From contig JAKSZU010000026.1 in NCBI GenBank assembly GCA_026018925.1, forward strand, positions 18,653,127-18,717,126: DNA of 64,000 nt, written 5' to 3'. The notes beneath the pieces are model-generated. The model was not told the origin of the DNA and made no database searches. It saw only the letters and a program-made list of their open reading frames with translations. Below, one piece after another: positions 41,885 to 52,022 of this stretch (position 1 is the stretch's first letter; each line of letters begins with the position of its first letter). This stretch comes from Tupaia tana. Lineage: Eukaryota; Chordata; Mammalia; Scandentia; Tupaiidae. Both the position numbers and the translations under genes were made by a program.

Positions 41885-42130
41885 ACCACCGCTGCGTTAA
41901 TTAGCGGCCGTATCAGTGTAACCGACGAGCCGGTCCGCTCAGCACCCAGCTTTGCGCCGCGGGGCCATCCGTCCCTCTCTGTCCTGCTGTGTGTCCGGCT
42001 GGCCCACCCCAATTAGGTGCCTCTCGTGTTCATATTGACACACAAAGGCGCCAGCTGTGACCTCTGACCTCCGCTCACTTGGGATCACAGGCTGATTTCA
42101 GCCCCTGCTCTCAGCATGGAGAGCCGGACA
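41885..42130. promoter_or_regulatory. Candidate regulatory element with DR1
   Basis: GCGTTAATTAGCGGCC (41893-41908), CCCCAATTAGGTGCC and a direct repeat of TGACCT with one base between (42058-42070), the DR1 form bound by RXR-type or HNF4-type nuclear receptors. Repeat-free. Binding and function are inferred. Confidence 0.4.
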
Positions 42131-42510
42131 CGTAATCTCCTTTGACACCAGAAAGAGTTGGCCTCACCCTGACCTTTGGCCCCTGCCTCCTTGATTTCCG
42201 GTATTTCCTGGGCCTGGTGGGCATCGCATTGTCCACAGCAGGTACGAGGCCTGGACTGAGCCGAGGGAGGATGGATGGGCCAGTGGTGGCCGGGGGAGCA
42301 GGGGAAGGTAGGGGCGGGGCAGGTGGAAGATGTAGCGAGGAGGTTTCAAGGGGAGAGATCTCTTCCCAAATATTCTCCAGACAGGGTTTTGTCCCACCTT
42401 GTTCTGAGGAAACGAGGAAGGAATCGGGGTGTCTGTCGCTGCCTTGTCCCCTCTCTGCTCCCACCTGGACAGTGAGTAACTGGAATTCGTCACTTGCATT
42501 AGAAATGGCC

Positions 42511-42786
42511 GTGTGTGGGACTAGCAGTTGGCGTAATGGCTATGTTGCTGGACTCCCATATAGTCGACCGCGGTTCGCATCCCGGACCCGGTGGCTTAAA
42601 CTCACGCCGGGCATGTGTGCGTGCGTGCCCAAGATCCCACGAGAAGAATGGAGGAGAAGGGATTGTGGCGTGGCCATCCCCCCTGGGGGGTGATTCCTCA
42701 CTTTCTGTCTCTCTGTCTCTCTTTGTCTTTCTGGTGAGTGCACGTGCCCTATAGCAAGAACCTATCAAAAAAAATAAAAAATGGAA
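42511..42786 (+). mobile_element. SINE type A
   Basis: Complete copy with AGAAATGGCC at 42501-42510 and 42789-42798 as target duplication. B box altered (GGTTCGCATCC). Confidence 0.94.
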
Positions 42787-42908
42787 AAAGAAATGGCCCA
42801 GTGCTTCTGCCCCACCGGCTCCACCCAGAACCGGCTCCAGCCTCAGCCTCGTCTACCCCAACACTACACCCAGGACGCGGGCCCAGAACCTGGTGATGCC
42901 TGGGAGGG

Positions 42909-42922
42909 GTTGCCTTGGCAAC
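42909..42922. promoter_or_regulatory. RFX X-box-like motif
   Basis: GTTGCCTTGGCAAC is an inverted repeat of GTTGCC, matching the RFX X-box pattern GTNRCC-N(0-3)-RGYAAC. No promoter was found beside it. Confidence 0.55.
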
Positions 42923-42929
42923 GGATGCA

Positions 42930-43350
42930 CTTGCACAGGAAGAGATGGGGAGTCCAGTTGACCCACTGGCCACCCCTGCAGAGGGGACACACAGACCGTA
43001 AACTGTCCTTGGAGCTGCCACTGGAGGACATCTAGCTTACAAGGAGGTTTGCCCTCGGACGTGACTGTGGAAGAGACCCAAGCCCCAGGCTGGCCCTCGT
43101 CAGAACTTTGGGCTCTTCCAGATTTCTCTCTGCAACGTCTTTGTGTCTGGCCCCTTCTGAGAGACAGTCTGCTTCCAGGTGTCCCTGGGGCTCTCTCCCT
43201 CCTGTGCTGGTGCTGATAGGAAGTGAGCCCCTGAGTCCTGGATCAACCCCCACCTGAAGCTTCTTTCTGTGCTAGGCCTGAGGCTCACAGGTGGGGAGGA
43301 GAGAATGAAGGAAGCGTGGAAGAACGAAGGTTAAAGGTGAGTGTTCTGAC
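42930..43350. other. Unique sequence, no gene seen
   Basis: No repeat family or exon could be supported. Confidence 0.4.
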
Positions 43351-43520
43351 GCCAGACTGCTAGGCTTGGACTCCGGCTGTGTGACCTTGGACCGGTCACT
43401 TCACTTCTCGGAGCCATACTTTCTCTTCTGCAAACTGGGAGTGCTCACAACCGTATTGGGTTAGGTGAGGATTAAATGAGATGATCTGTGAGCATGCTTA
43501 CAACCGTGCCTAGCAGACCA
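43350..43520 (+). mobile_element. MIR fragment
   Basis: GGCTGTGTGACCTTGGACCG, GGTCACTTCACTTCTCGGAG, GATTAAATGAGATGATCTGT and CAACCGTGCCTAGCA give a nearly complete MIR. One of the clearest in the window. Confidence 0.93.
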
Positions 43521-43663
43521 TACGCACCCGATTCCCGGCACCTTTTCTCTTCACTAAAATCACTCATTTCTGGAAAGAAGGGAACATATTTCTGGCGGTG
43601 GAGCCACAAGTTTTCAAAGGGCAAAGTAAAATTGTGAAAGATCGAACAGTCAGCATCAAGTTT

Positions 43664-43930
43664 CTTTTTTTGTTTTTTGTTTTGGAGAGGTTTTTGCTAT
43701 AGGGTGAGTGCGCTCGCCAGAAAGACAGAGACAGAGAGACAGAAAGCGAGAAATCACCCCCCAGGGGGGATGGCCACACCGCAATCCCTTCTCCTCCATT
43801 CTCCTCTCGGGATCTTGGGCACGCACGCACACGCGCCCAGCGTGAGTTTAAGCCACTGGGTCCGGGACTCGAACCACAGTCGACTACATGGGAGTCCAGC
43901 GACATAGCCATTACGCTAACTGCTGGTCCC
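43664..43930 (-). mobile_element. SINE type A, antisense
   Basis: Complete copy. AGCATCAAGTTT at 43652-43663 and AGCATTGAGTTT at 43931-43942 form a target duplication with two changes. Confidence 0.94.
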
Positions 43931-44185
43931 AGCATTGAGTTTGGAGAATAGGGAAGAAGTGTGCTTTTGAAACACAGTAGCAATTTAAAGATAATCTGTG
44001 CCGGGCAGTAAGTATGCAGAAGGCAGAAGGCAGGACTATCTGATGCCCCAGTCTTCCCAACACGGTGTGCCGGGGGCACACTCTTTATTTCCACAGTCTG
44101 AAATGCCATCCGTGTAGCAAGTGTAAGTGGGTGTTACATACGGGATACATCCCAGTTGCCAAATGTTACAAAGAAAAGCAGCGAG

Positions 44186-44480
44186 GGAGCAGCAAGTAGC
44201 ATCGTGGTTAAGACGTTGGACTCCCATGTGGCCAACCACAGTTCAAGTCCCAGACTCAGTAGTTCGAAACTCATGCTGGGAACATGTGCACATGTGCCCA
44301 AAATCCCAAGAGGAGAATGGAGGAGGGATTGCAGGATAGCCATGCCCCCTACGGGGTGATTTCTTGCTTTCTGTCTCTCTGTCTCTCTCTGTCTCTCCAG
44401 CAAATGCACCCACCCTATAGCAAAAATCTCCAAAAAAAAAAAAAAAAAAAAAAAAAGAAAAAGAAAAAAGAAAGAAAATA
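44186..44480 (+). mobile_element. SINE type A
   Basis: Head GGAGCAGCAAGTAGCATCGTGG with TTAAGACG, B box AGTTCAAGTCCC, end CCCTATAGCAAAAATCTCC and a long impure A tail. Confidence 0.93.
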
Positions 44481-44599
44481 AGTATATTGGTCTTAAAATT
44501 GGGGAAACGACATAATAGACCATCCATGTTATGGTAACTGACTGTATGAATGAATGAATGCATGAGGAATGAGTGACTAGTTGCAGGACACAATAAAAT

Positions 44600-44730
44600 T
44601 CATTCTAGATGAATTAGGGAAGGGATGCCCAGTCAAGAGCAGTGTGCATCTGGGAGGGCTTCCTGGAAGAGGTGGTCCACAAGTGAGACTAAGCATAGAT
44701 TTATGTGATTTGGGAAGAGGAAAAAATGGT
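44600..44730 (-). mobile_element. L2 fragment, antisense, weak
   Basis: GGGAGGGCTTCCTGGAAGAG then GTGGTCCACAAGTGAGACTA resembles antisense L2. Confidence 0.5.
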
Positions 44731-44904
44731 GGCTGTGTGCTGTGGGGAGGAGGGTGTTGGTTAACTAAGGAGCTGTGAGCCCCTCTGCTCCCCTGCCTGA
44801 GGTAAAGGATGAAGTCAGAACGGTCCAGGAGGCAACTTCTGGGTCAGCTCAGAGCCAGAAGCAGACACAGGTCCCAGGGCATGGACCTGCACCAGGCTGG
44901 GGCT

Positions 44905-44965
44905 GCATGGGGCTTAAGATAGAGCGCTAGCGGCAAAGTGTCCTGGGTTCGAGTCCTGCCTCTAC

Positions 44966-44996
<31 letters not shown>

Positions 44997-45330
44997 GAGA
45001 GGTTTTTGCTATAGGGCACGTGTGCTCACCAGACAGACAGAGAGAGACAGAGAGACTGAAAGCGAGAAATCACTCCCCAGGGGGAATGGCCACACCACAA
45101 TCCCTTCTCTTCCATTCTCCTCTTGGGATCTTGGGCACGCACACACACGCGCCCAGTGTGAGTTTAAGCCACCGGGTCCAGGACGCGAACCGCGGTCGAC
45201 TACGTGGGAGTCCAGCGACATAGCCATGACGCTAACTGCTGGTCCCCTGCCTCTACAGCTCTTTAGTTGGGCAAGGGAGGCTGATTGCTTGGTCTCTCTG
45301 AGCACTGGGTTTCTCACAATAGGATCCCAA
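44905..45330 (+). mobile_element. MIR fragment, split by a SINE
   Basis: AAGATAGAGCGCTAGCGGCA and CTGGGTTCGAGTCCTGCCTC before the SINE, TTAGTTGGGCAAGGGAGGC and CTCTCTGAGCACTGGGTTTC after it. Confidence 0.7.
44970..45245 (-). mobile_element. SINE type A, antisense, perfect flanks
   Basis: Complete copy with a perfect 15-bp duplication, CCTGCCTCTACAGCT, at 44955-44969 and 45246-45260. Confidence 0.96.
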
Positions 45331-45373
45331 GATCCGGCCTGCTCAGAAACTGGCACATTAAAAAGTGCTCTGC

Positions 45374-45890
45374 GGGGCCAGCAGATGGCATGGTGATTAA
45401 GGTGCTGGACTCCCACATGGCCGACTGCAGTTCAAGTCCCAGACCTGATGGCTTGAAACTCATATCAGGCGCATGTGCATGCCCAAGATCTTTTTTTTTT
45501 TTTTCTTTGAGAGGTTTTCGCTATAGGGCGCATGCGCTCACCAGACAGACAGAGAGACAGAAAGCGAGAAATCACCCCCCAGGGGGGATGGCCACGCCAC
45601 AATCCCTTCTCCTCCTTTCTCCTCTCGGGATCTTGGGCACGCACACACACGTGCCCGGTGTGAGTTTAAGCCACCGGGTCTGGGACGCGAACCACGGTCG
45701 GCTACATGGGAGTCCAGCGACATAGCCATTACGCTAACTGCTGGTCCCTCTGTGCCCAAGATCTTGATAGGAGAACAGAAGAGAAGGGACGCGGTGTGGC
45801 CATCTCCCCTGGGGGTGGTTTCTCACTTTCTCCCTCACTGTCCCTCTAGTGAGTGCCCTATAGCCAAAATCTCTCTTAAAAGAAAACAAA
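45374..45890 (+). mobile_element. SINE type A, split by a nested antisense copy
   Basis: Head GGGGCCAGCAGATGGCATGG to GCATGCCCAAGATC; resumes at GTGCCCAAGATCTTGATAGG and runs to CTATAGCCAAAATCTC. Confidence 0.92.
45492..45752 (-). mobile_element. SINE type A, antisense, nested
   Basis: Complete copy flanked by TGCCCAAGATCT at 45480-45491 and 45753-45764, within the centre of the host SINE. Confidence 0.95.
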
Positions 45891-45965
45891 CTGCTCCATA
45901 AATACATGTAAAATTCAAAATAGATAGACTCTAGTTTCCTTTTTTTGAAGTCTTAAAAGTTAATT

Positions 45966-46142
45966 ACACCGGGCGCGTGTGCGTGCGTGCCCAAGATCCC
46001 GAGAGGAGAATGGAGGAGAAGGGATTGCGGCGTGGCCATCCCCCAGGGGGTGATTTCTCGCTTTCTGTCTCTCTGTCTCTTTGGAGAGCACATGTGCCCT
46101 GTAGCAAAAACCTTTTTTTTTTAAAAAAAAAAAAAAAAAAAC
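45966..46142 (+). mobile_element. SINE type A, 5'-truncated
   Basis: Starts ACACCGGGCGCGTGTGCGTG, so the whole tRNA-like head is missing, and ends CCCTGTAGCAAAAACC then an unusual T8A18 tail. 5' truncation at insertion is the simplest cause. Confidence 0.9.
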
Positions 46143-46439
46143 TTAAAGGCCCCAACCTAGGGACATTAGACAGACCTCACTGACTGTCAAATTTGCCTTC
46201 TGGCCCTGGAATTGGGGGATTCTAAGCTCCCCAAATGGGTTCCTGCCTCCCAAGTCACGCAGACTGAGAGCCCATGAGTGGGGATGGGCAGAACAAGCTT
46301 CATCCCCACCAGGGCCAAGTGCGGGGCTGGCTCTGAACACACATGATGACTGGGGAGCTGCCGCCGTGACCCTCCGTCATCACGGTCTCCAGCCTCGATC
46401 CCGGCAAACAGCAGGGAAGGCGAGTTATGCACACTGAGC

Positions 46440-46900
46440 CCCACCACGGCAGGGCTGCACTGGCTCTGAGCACGGCCCTGCGAAGTAGGCAGCACTATGA
46501 TCCTCACGTTAGCGAGGGGGAAACAGACGCCGAGGAAGGGCCACCAGCCGGCCCCCAAGGGACACACGACCAGGTGACACAGCCTTTATTTTTTATTTAT
46601 TTGTTTATTGATTTATTTTAGAGGTTTTTGCCTTGGGGCATGTGTACTTAGGGTGGGAAAAGACAGTGAGAGGGAAAGTGAGAAATCACCCCCCGGGGGG
46701 GATGGCCACACTGCAATCCCTTCTCCTCCATTCTCCTCCTGGGATCTTGGGTGTGCATGCACACATGCCCGGCAGGAGTTTTAAATCACCAGGTCCAGGA
46801 CTCGAACCGAGGTCGGCCATGCGGTAGCCCAGCGACGTAACTGCTACGCCATCTGCTGGCCCCACAGCACAGCCTTTAAAAGAGAATCTACACCCCAGGA
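46440..46900 (-). mobile_element. MIR fragment, antisense, split by a SINE
   Basis: GCACTATGATCCTCACGTTA, GCGAGGGGGAAACAGACGCC, GGACACACGACCAGGTGAC follow antisense MIR; CCAGGATCTGGAGCC continues it after the SINE. Confidence 0.65.
46589..46867 (-). mobile_element. SINE type A, antisense
   Basis: Complete copy with CACAGCCTTTA at 46578-46588 and 46868-46878 as target duplication. Head carries the CTACGCCATCTGCTGGCC form. Confidence 0.95.
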
Positions 46901-47159
46901 TCTGGAGCCTTCTCATCCGCTAGTCCCTTTCCTTCCGGAAGATGAAATTGACATTCTACCCACCGGAGGCAGCCTGCGATGAGCTTGGGCCCCAGCGTGG
47001 GAGGCCCAGGCGGCAGAGTTGCAATCCCGGCCCCCAGGGCACCCCTCTTCCACTGCACCCCGCTCTCTCCAGCAGGACAGGGGCTGGCCTGGCCCACTTG
47101 CTGCGGGGGCTGGGGGCCGGGAGTTACTGTGGGACGGGAGGGGCGGAGAGTGCGAGAGC

Positions 47160-47345
47160 GAAAGGACGTGTCAAATCAATCATATTTAAACAAAAGCCTC
47201 TCCCGCCCAAGGGCCCTTTTAAAAGCTGCTTATTTAATTAAAAGTCCCATTTTCCATATTTATGGCCCTTATTCAGTTAAATATTAACCGCTGGGGCCAG
47301 CGCCGCTGTGTGCTTTGTGAGTGGTGTGCGCGGAGGTTCATTACA
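47160..47345. promoter_or_regulatory. Candidate conserved non-coding element
   Basis: An abrupt AT-rich, repeat-free block between GC-rich stretches: AAATCAATCATATTTAAAC, GCTTATTTAATTAAAAGTCC, CCATATTTATGG (an imperfect palindrome) and CAGTTAAATATTAACCGC. It passes into a CpG-rich edge to 47460. This is the composition typical of deeply conserved enhancers near developmental genes, but conservation is not shown here. Confidence 0.45.
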
Positions 47346-47514
47346 GCGGCCGGGCGGCATCCGAGGGTGACGTGGGGCGGCCGATCGATGCTGGGCGCCC
47401 TGGACAAACACCGGTGGGGGGCCCGGCAAGGCCCGCAGGCCGCGGGCGCTCGGAACTCTGGCCGCCTGTCTCTTTGTCTCTCTCAATCCCGTATTCTGTC
47501 CATGAGACTCAGCC

Positions 47515-47760
47515 ATAGACCTGGAGACAGAGACAGAGAGAGAAAGAGAGACCCACAGAGACAGTGTGACCCAGAGAGAGAGCTGCAGAGAGACAATGAG
47601 ACTCAGAGAGGAGCACAGAGAAAGTGTAAGAGACCCAGAGATAGTGAGAGATGGTTAGAGACCTACAAGGGCTGTGAGAGACCCAGAGAGACAGAGAGAT
47701 CCAGAGAGACAGGATAGTGAGAAACGTAGAAGTTGTGAGAGTTCAGAGACAGAAGGCTCT
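47515..47760. repeat. GA-rich low-complexity tract
   Basis: Irregular GAGACAGAGA and GAGACCCAGAGA units over about 245 bp; purine-rich on the plus strand. It may derive from simple-repeat expansion. Confidence 0.85.
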
Positions 47761-48059
47761 GTGCGGCTGCAGGGCACACCCATCTCTCTCAGCACGGGGT
47801 GGCAGACACGCCAGGTGTGGGTTGTGCTCAGCCTGTTCCCTGGCCAGAGCAGAGGAAAATAGGAGAAGCTGGTATCTTCTAAGGGTCTCCAAAGTCTGAC
47901 CCACCCAGCCGAGGGCGAGGGCCCAGTTCCCCAATGGCCCAATGCCGCGGTCTCAAGGAAGGATCCATGGGTTAAGGAGGGTGTCAGGACCAGAGCAGGG
48001 TGCTCAAGTCTGCTCAGAGAGCGTCACACACGGGCCCTGCCCCAGCCTTCCACGTGCCA

Positions 48060-48270
48060 GAAGCCACTCGTATGTGGCATCTACCATTAACCCGCAGAGT
48101 CCTCACTGCCATCCTGTTAATGACCTACCATTTTGTTCCCCGTTTTACAGAGGGGAAACTGAGGCTTCCAGAAGGACAATAATAAGCCCTGGTCTTAGCC
48201 AGGGAGGGGCAGAGCAGAGCCAGGATTTGACCCAGGTTCCAGAGCTCCTTACCACACACTGGAAATGATC
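48060..48270 (-). mobile_element. MIR fragment, antisense
   Basis: CCCCGTTTTACAGAGGGGAA, ACTGAGGCTTCCAGAAGGAC, GCAGAGCCAGGATTTGACCC give a clear antisense MIR. Confidence 0.85.
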
Positions 48271-48274
48271 AGAG

Positions 48275-48460
48275 TCAGAGCTGGCACGTGACGTGGTAGT
48301 TAAGGCACTGGCTTCTTATGTGGCTGACCCCAGTTCGAGTCCTGGACCTGGTGGCTTGCTTTCTCACTGTCTCTCTCTGCTGAATGCATGTGCCCTAGAG
48401 CAAACTGAAAATAATAATGACGATAATTAGTCAAATTAAATAAATAATTCTTATAAAACA
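48275..48460 (+). mobile_element. SINE, mixed type A/B features
   Basis: Head GAGCTGGCACGTGACGTGG, perfect B box (AGTTCGAGTCC), then direct passage to TTGCTTTCTCACTGTCTC as in type B, but a GCATGTGCCCTAGAGCAAAC segment like type A before the GTCAAATTAAATAAATAA end. A possible link between the two types. Confidence 0.8.
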
Positions 48461-48553
48461 GAAGAAATTGTCAGAATCGCTCAGACCCACCTGGAGACCA
48501 CCCCGATCTCCTGAGCCTCAGTTTCTCTGTCTATAAAACAGGAGAGGAAGATT

Positions 48554-48813
48554 CTTTTTTCTTAGAGAGGTTTTTGCTATAGGGTGCATGGGCTCGCCAG
48601 AAAGACAGAGAGAGACAGAGAGACAGAAAGCGAGAAATCACCCACCAGGGAGGATGGCCACGCTGCAATCCCTTCTCCTCCATTCTCCTCTCGGGACCTT
48701 GGGCACGCACGAACATGCACCCCACGTGAGTTTAAGCTACCGGGTCCGGGACTCGAACCGCAGTCAACTACATTAGAGTCCAGTGACATAGCCATTACGC
48801 CAACTGCTGGTCC
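48554..48813 (-). mobile_element. SINE type A, antisense, perfect flanks
   Basis: Complete copy with a perfect 15-bp duplication, CAGGAGAGGAAGATT, at 48539-48553 and 48814-48828. Confidence 0.96.
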
Positions 48814-49029
48814 CAGGAGAGGAAGATTGTTGGGACATTTTGAATCTAGTTTTTTGGGTCCTCTGCCCCAGGTCCTCTGCAACTGGCGGTCACACTCCTC
48901 AGCCGTGTCTGTGATCTCACCGCTGCCCTCCCCCGGTGTGCCCCCCGAGAGTCAGAGACAAAGCCATCCTCTCACTACTAAGGAGGCCGGGCCCGCTCAG
49001 CCTCCCTCTGCAGGAAGCAGCGTGGCAAA

Positions 49030-49185
49030 TGGACAAGGTGGAATGTCCGGGGCCACTGCGTCTTCGGTTTGAATCCCGCCTCTGCCGTTACTGTCTCTAT
49101 GAACCTGAGCTGCTTCATGGCCCTTCTCCGAGCCTCAGTTTCCCCACCTGCAGAAGAGGGTTACGGCAGGATCCCCCTCCGAGGA
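49030..49185 (+). mobile_element. MIR fragment
   Basis: GGTTTGAATCCCGCCTCTGC, CGTTACTGTCTCTATGAACC, GAGCCTCAGTTTCCCCACCT follow MIR. Confidence 0.88.
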
Positions 49186-49619
49186 GATCAGACGGTGCAG
49201 TCCTGTGAGAGACGTGGCCTCACTGCCCGCTCTGCAAGAAGCCGCTGGAACCACCAGGGACGCCCTCGGGGGGCTGGTGCGACTGCAGCGCCTGCCCTGG
49301 CAGGGGGGGATTTGGGCTCTGGTGCTCCCTGTATCCCTACGGTGACCTTCGCCCTTGAGCATGCCCATGCCCCTCCTGAGGTATCAGTTTACCCATCTGT
49401 GGGAGGAGGAGGAGATGGTCAGGGTTAGAAAAATCTCTAAAACATCGGGCCATTTGCGTCATGGCAGAGGACAGGGTGACAGCTCTGGCCTGAGTGTGAC
49501 AATTTGTGCCCATTTGTGTTCAGAAGGCCTGTGTGAGGACCCGGGCAGGTGCCTGGACTCCTGGCTCTGTTAGACTGTTAGATGCCAACAAGGAGGCTGG
49601 GGACGTCACCTCTGGCATC
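49186..49619. other. Unique sequence with weak MIR-like traces
   Basis: CTGAGGTATCAGTTTACCCATC near 49376 recalls a MIR core. No exon supported. Confidence 0.35.
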
Positions 49620-50065
49620 ACACATGCATAGGTGTGGGCACGCTTGCACTCATGTGCACATGAGCACGCGCTATAGCATATGCACACATGCACGCACATA
49701 CATATGCACACATGTGCGCGCATGGGTGTGGGCAGACACCTACACGTGCACACTCATGCCTGCATACGTGTGGGTGTGGACACACCTGTGCATGCACACT
49801 CCTGTGTATACACATGGGCATAGGCACATGCATGTACATGCACACACATGCATTCACATGCATGCATGCATACATGGGCGTGTGCACACAGGCACCCACA
49901 CCTGCACATGCACACTCATGCTTGCAGACACGTGAGTGTAGACATACATGCACACTCATGCATGCATACACATGGGCACAGGCACATGTCTGTACGTGCA
50001 CACACACATGCATTCATATGCATGCATGCACGGGCTGGGGCACACAGACACACACACCTGGCCAT
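49620..50065. repeat. Imperfect CA-rich and ATGC-rich repeat
   Basis: About 445 bp of alternating purine-pyrimidine sequence made of CACATGCA, TGCACACA and ACATGCATGC units. Both strands stay open as His-, Cys- and Thr-rich frames, which are artefacts of the repeat. Confidence 0.92.
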
Positions 50066-50590
50066 GAGCACACACTCCCAGGCAGGAGGGCCCACACCAC
50101 ACCACTCCACACCGCCTACCCTGCGGCTGCTGCTCCGTTTGGATCGCATCAGGGCTTGGTTTCTCCTAGCGCTACTCCCTCCCCCAGAAGAAAAAAAATT
50201 CTGAAAAGCCAGATTAGAACTTCACACACGCATCGCCGGGAAAAATCTATGTCTCATTTTCATATCTAGCAAAATAAAATGACACCAGAGCACTCCGGCA
50301 AACCCCTAGGGGGGAGCGTGTCTGCAGAAGATGGGGGGGGGACACCTTTCCCAAAGCAGGGAGGCCCCAAGGCCAGAGACGCGAGAGGGCACCGGGCCTG
50401 GGGAGAGGCACGGGCTGAAATCCACCAGGCCATTTTCTCCTGGGGCTGGGAGAAGGCTGGGGGGTCCGGGAAGAGTCTGGGGGTTGGATGGAGGGTAGTA
50501 AGAGAGAGAGGAGGAATAAAATCCTGCGGATGGTGGTGTGAGCGAGGGAGCGGGCGAGAGAGGGAGAGACACCAGGTTATCAGAGAAGTG
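50066..50590. other. Unique sequence, no gene seen
   Basis: Frames of up to 125 codons on either strand lack domains. No repeat recognised. Confidence 0.4.
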
Positions 50591-50594
50591 TGAA

Positions 50595-50755
50595 GACAAT
50601 AATACAATCTGACATTTCTGAAACAAGACCCCCCGGTTGCCATGGCAACGTCTCATGTGGGAGCAGCTCCCAGGAGACGGCTCCGAGATGTACTATAAAT
50701 GATGTTTGATTAGAATTTAAATCATTTAGGCAGAGAGAAGATAGGCCTTTTGTCA
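50595..50755. promoter_or_regulatory. Candidate regulatory element with perfect X-box
   Basis: GTTGCCATGGCAAC at 50636-50649 is a perfect 14-bp palindrome and an ideal RFX X-box. About 50 bp on, ACTATAAATGATG (50691-50703) and GATTAGAATTTAAATCATTTAG (50709-50730) form an AT-rich block. X-boxes of this kind occur at ciliary and MHC-type promoters and in enhancers; I see no adjacent exon. Confidence 0.5.
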
Positions 50756-50756
50756 G

Positions 50757-50865
50757 CAAGGGGACCTGGGGGTGGGGAGGGAGGGGGCCGGGGGCCGCGG
50801 CGGGGGAGGGGGTGCAGCCAGAGAGGGGGGCGTGGGGCGCGGGATCGGAGGTCAGCCGGGGGGTT
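50757..50865 (+). repeat. G-rich tract, quadruplex-prone
   Basis: Many runs of three to six G within about 110 bp (for example GGGGGTGGGGAGGGAGGGGG) on the plus strand could form G-quadruplexes. Confidence 0.8.
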
Positions 50866-50929
50866 GATTACTTTTGCCCTCGGCTTCATTCCCGTTTACA
50901 GTAACCTTTCCATGGAGGCCGGGGGTGCA

Positions 50930-51295
50930 GAGGGCAGAGAGGAGAGGCCTGGGGCTGGGGGCTGGGGGCAGGAAAGGGGCCTGGGAGGAGAGGGACGGAG
51001 GGAGAGTGGCAGAGATGACGGGAGACATGGGAGAGACAACCAAGGGCTGAAAGAGCAGAGAGAGACAGAGGGGAGAGAGACGGGGAGAGAGATGGAGAGA
51101 GACTGACCCTGGGAGGGTCAGAGATGACAAGAGAGACAGGAAGGACAGGGACCCAGAAATTGAGACACAGAGGAAAGAGAGAGAGAGGAAAACAGAGACA
51201 AGAAGTCGAGGAGATGCAGAGACACAGACTCTGAGTCCGAGACGGACTCTGGGTCCACCGGTAAAACAGAGAGACAGAGACACCGCGAGGGAAAC
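50930..51295. repeat. Purine-rich GA low-complexity tract
   Basis: Nearly all purine on the plus strand, with irregular GAGAGA, GGGAGAGA and GACAGAGA units over about 360 bp. The complementary long pyrimidine frames are artefacts. Confidence 0.85.
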
Positions 51296-51474
51296 GGAGG
51301 ATGCCGGGACGCCCAGGGTCATCTTCCGGCCTCTGAGAACTCCCTCAGGAATGTGGGTGCCTGCTGAGTCCCCCACACAGAATATGCCCTGCTCCCACTC
51401 ACCCAGCAGGGCCCCAGGCCTGAGATTCCCGGGCAGGGGATAGGGATCTTGGAAAAGAGACCCCAGGAGCTTCC

Positions 51475-51605
51475 GGCTCTAATGAACGTGGGCCAGGCCT
51501 AACCGTCCCGCCAAATCACAAGCGAGTCACTTTCCTGCCCTGGGTCTCAGTCTCCCTGTCTAGGAAACGACAAGTCTGCGTTGGATGGACCTTGGGCCAT
51601 GAGTT
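51475..51605 (+). mobile_element. MIR fragment
   Basis: AAGCGAGTCACTTTCCTGCC, TGGGTCTCAGTCTCCCTGTC in MIR order. Confidence 0.65.
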
Positions 51606-51714
51606 CTGTATTCCACATTGCTTTTCTTTGTAGTTAGATTAGTTTCCAACATTTAAAATTTAGGAGACTTCATGTAAATATTTGGATTTCTTGGTCCTTT
51701 TTTTTTTTAAGAGT

Positions 51715-51988
51715 TTTTTATTTTTTTTTAATTTTTTTTTTTTTTTTCGGCTATAGGGTGCATGCGTTCACTAGAGAGACAGAGAGTGACAGAGACAGAA
51801 AGCAAGAAATCACCCCCCAGGGAGGATGGCCACGCCGCAATCCCTTCTCCTCCATTCTCCTCTCGGGATCTTGGGCACGCACGCACATGCACCCGGCATG
51901 AGTTTTAAGCCACCCGGTCTGGGGCTCGAACTGCAGTCGACTACATGGGAGTCCAGTGACATAACCATTATACCCTCTGCTAGTCCCT
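51715..51988 (-). mobile_element. SINE type A, antisense
   Basis: Poly-T tail, TTCGGCTATAGGGTGC end, head TATACCCTCTGCTAGTCCC. The GAGAGGTTTT part of the end is missing. Confidence 0.93.
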
Positions 51989-52022
51989 GTATTTCTGAGT
52001 TCTTCAGAAAAGAAGAAAAGTC

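Noticed and set aside
49582..50013. His-, Cys- and Thr-rich frames on both strands
   Set aside because: They are artefacts of the CA- and ATGC-rich repeat.
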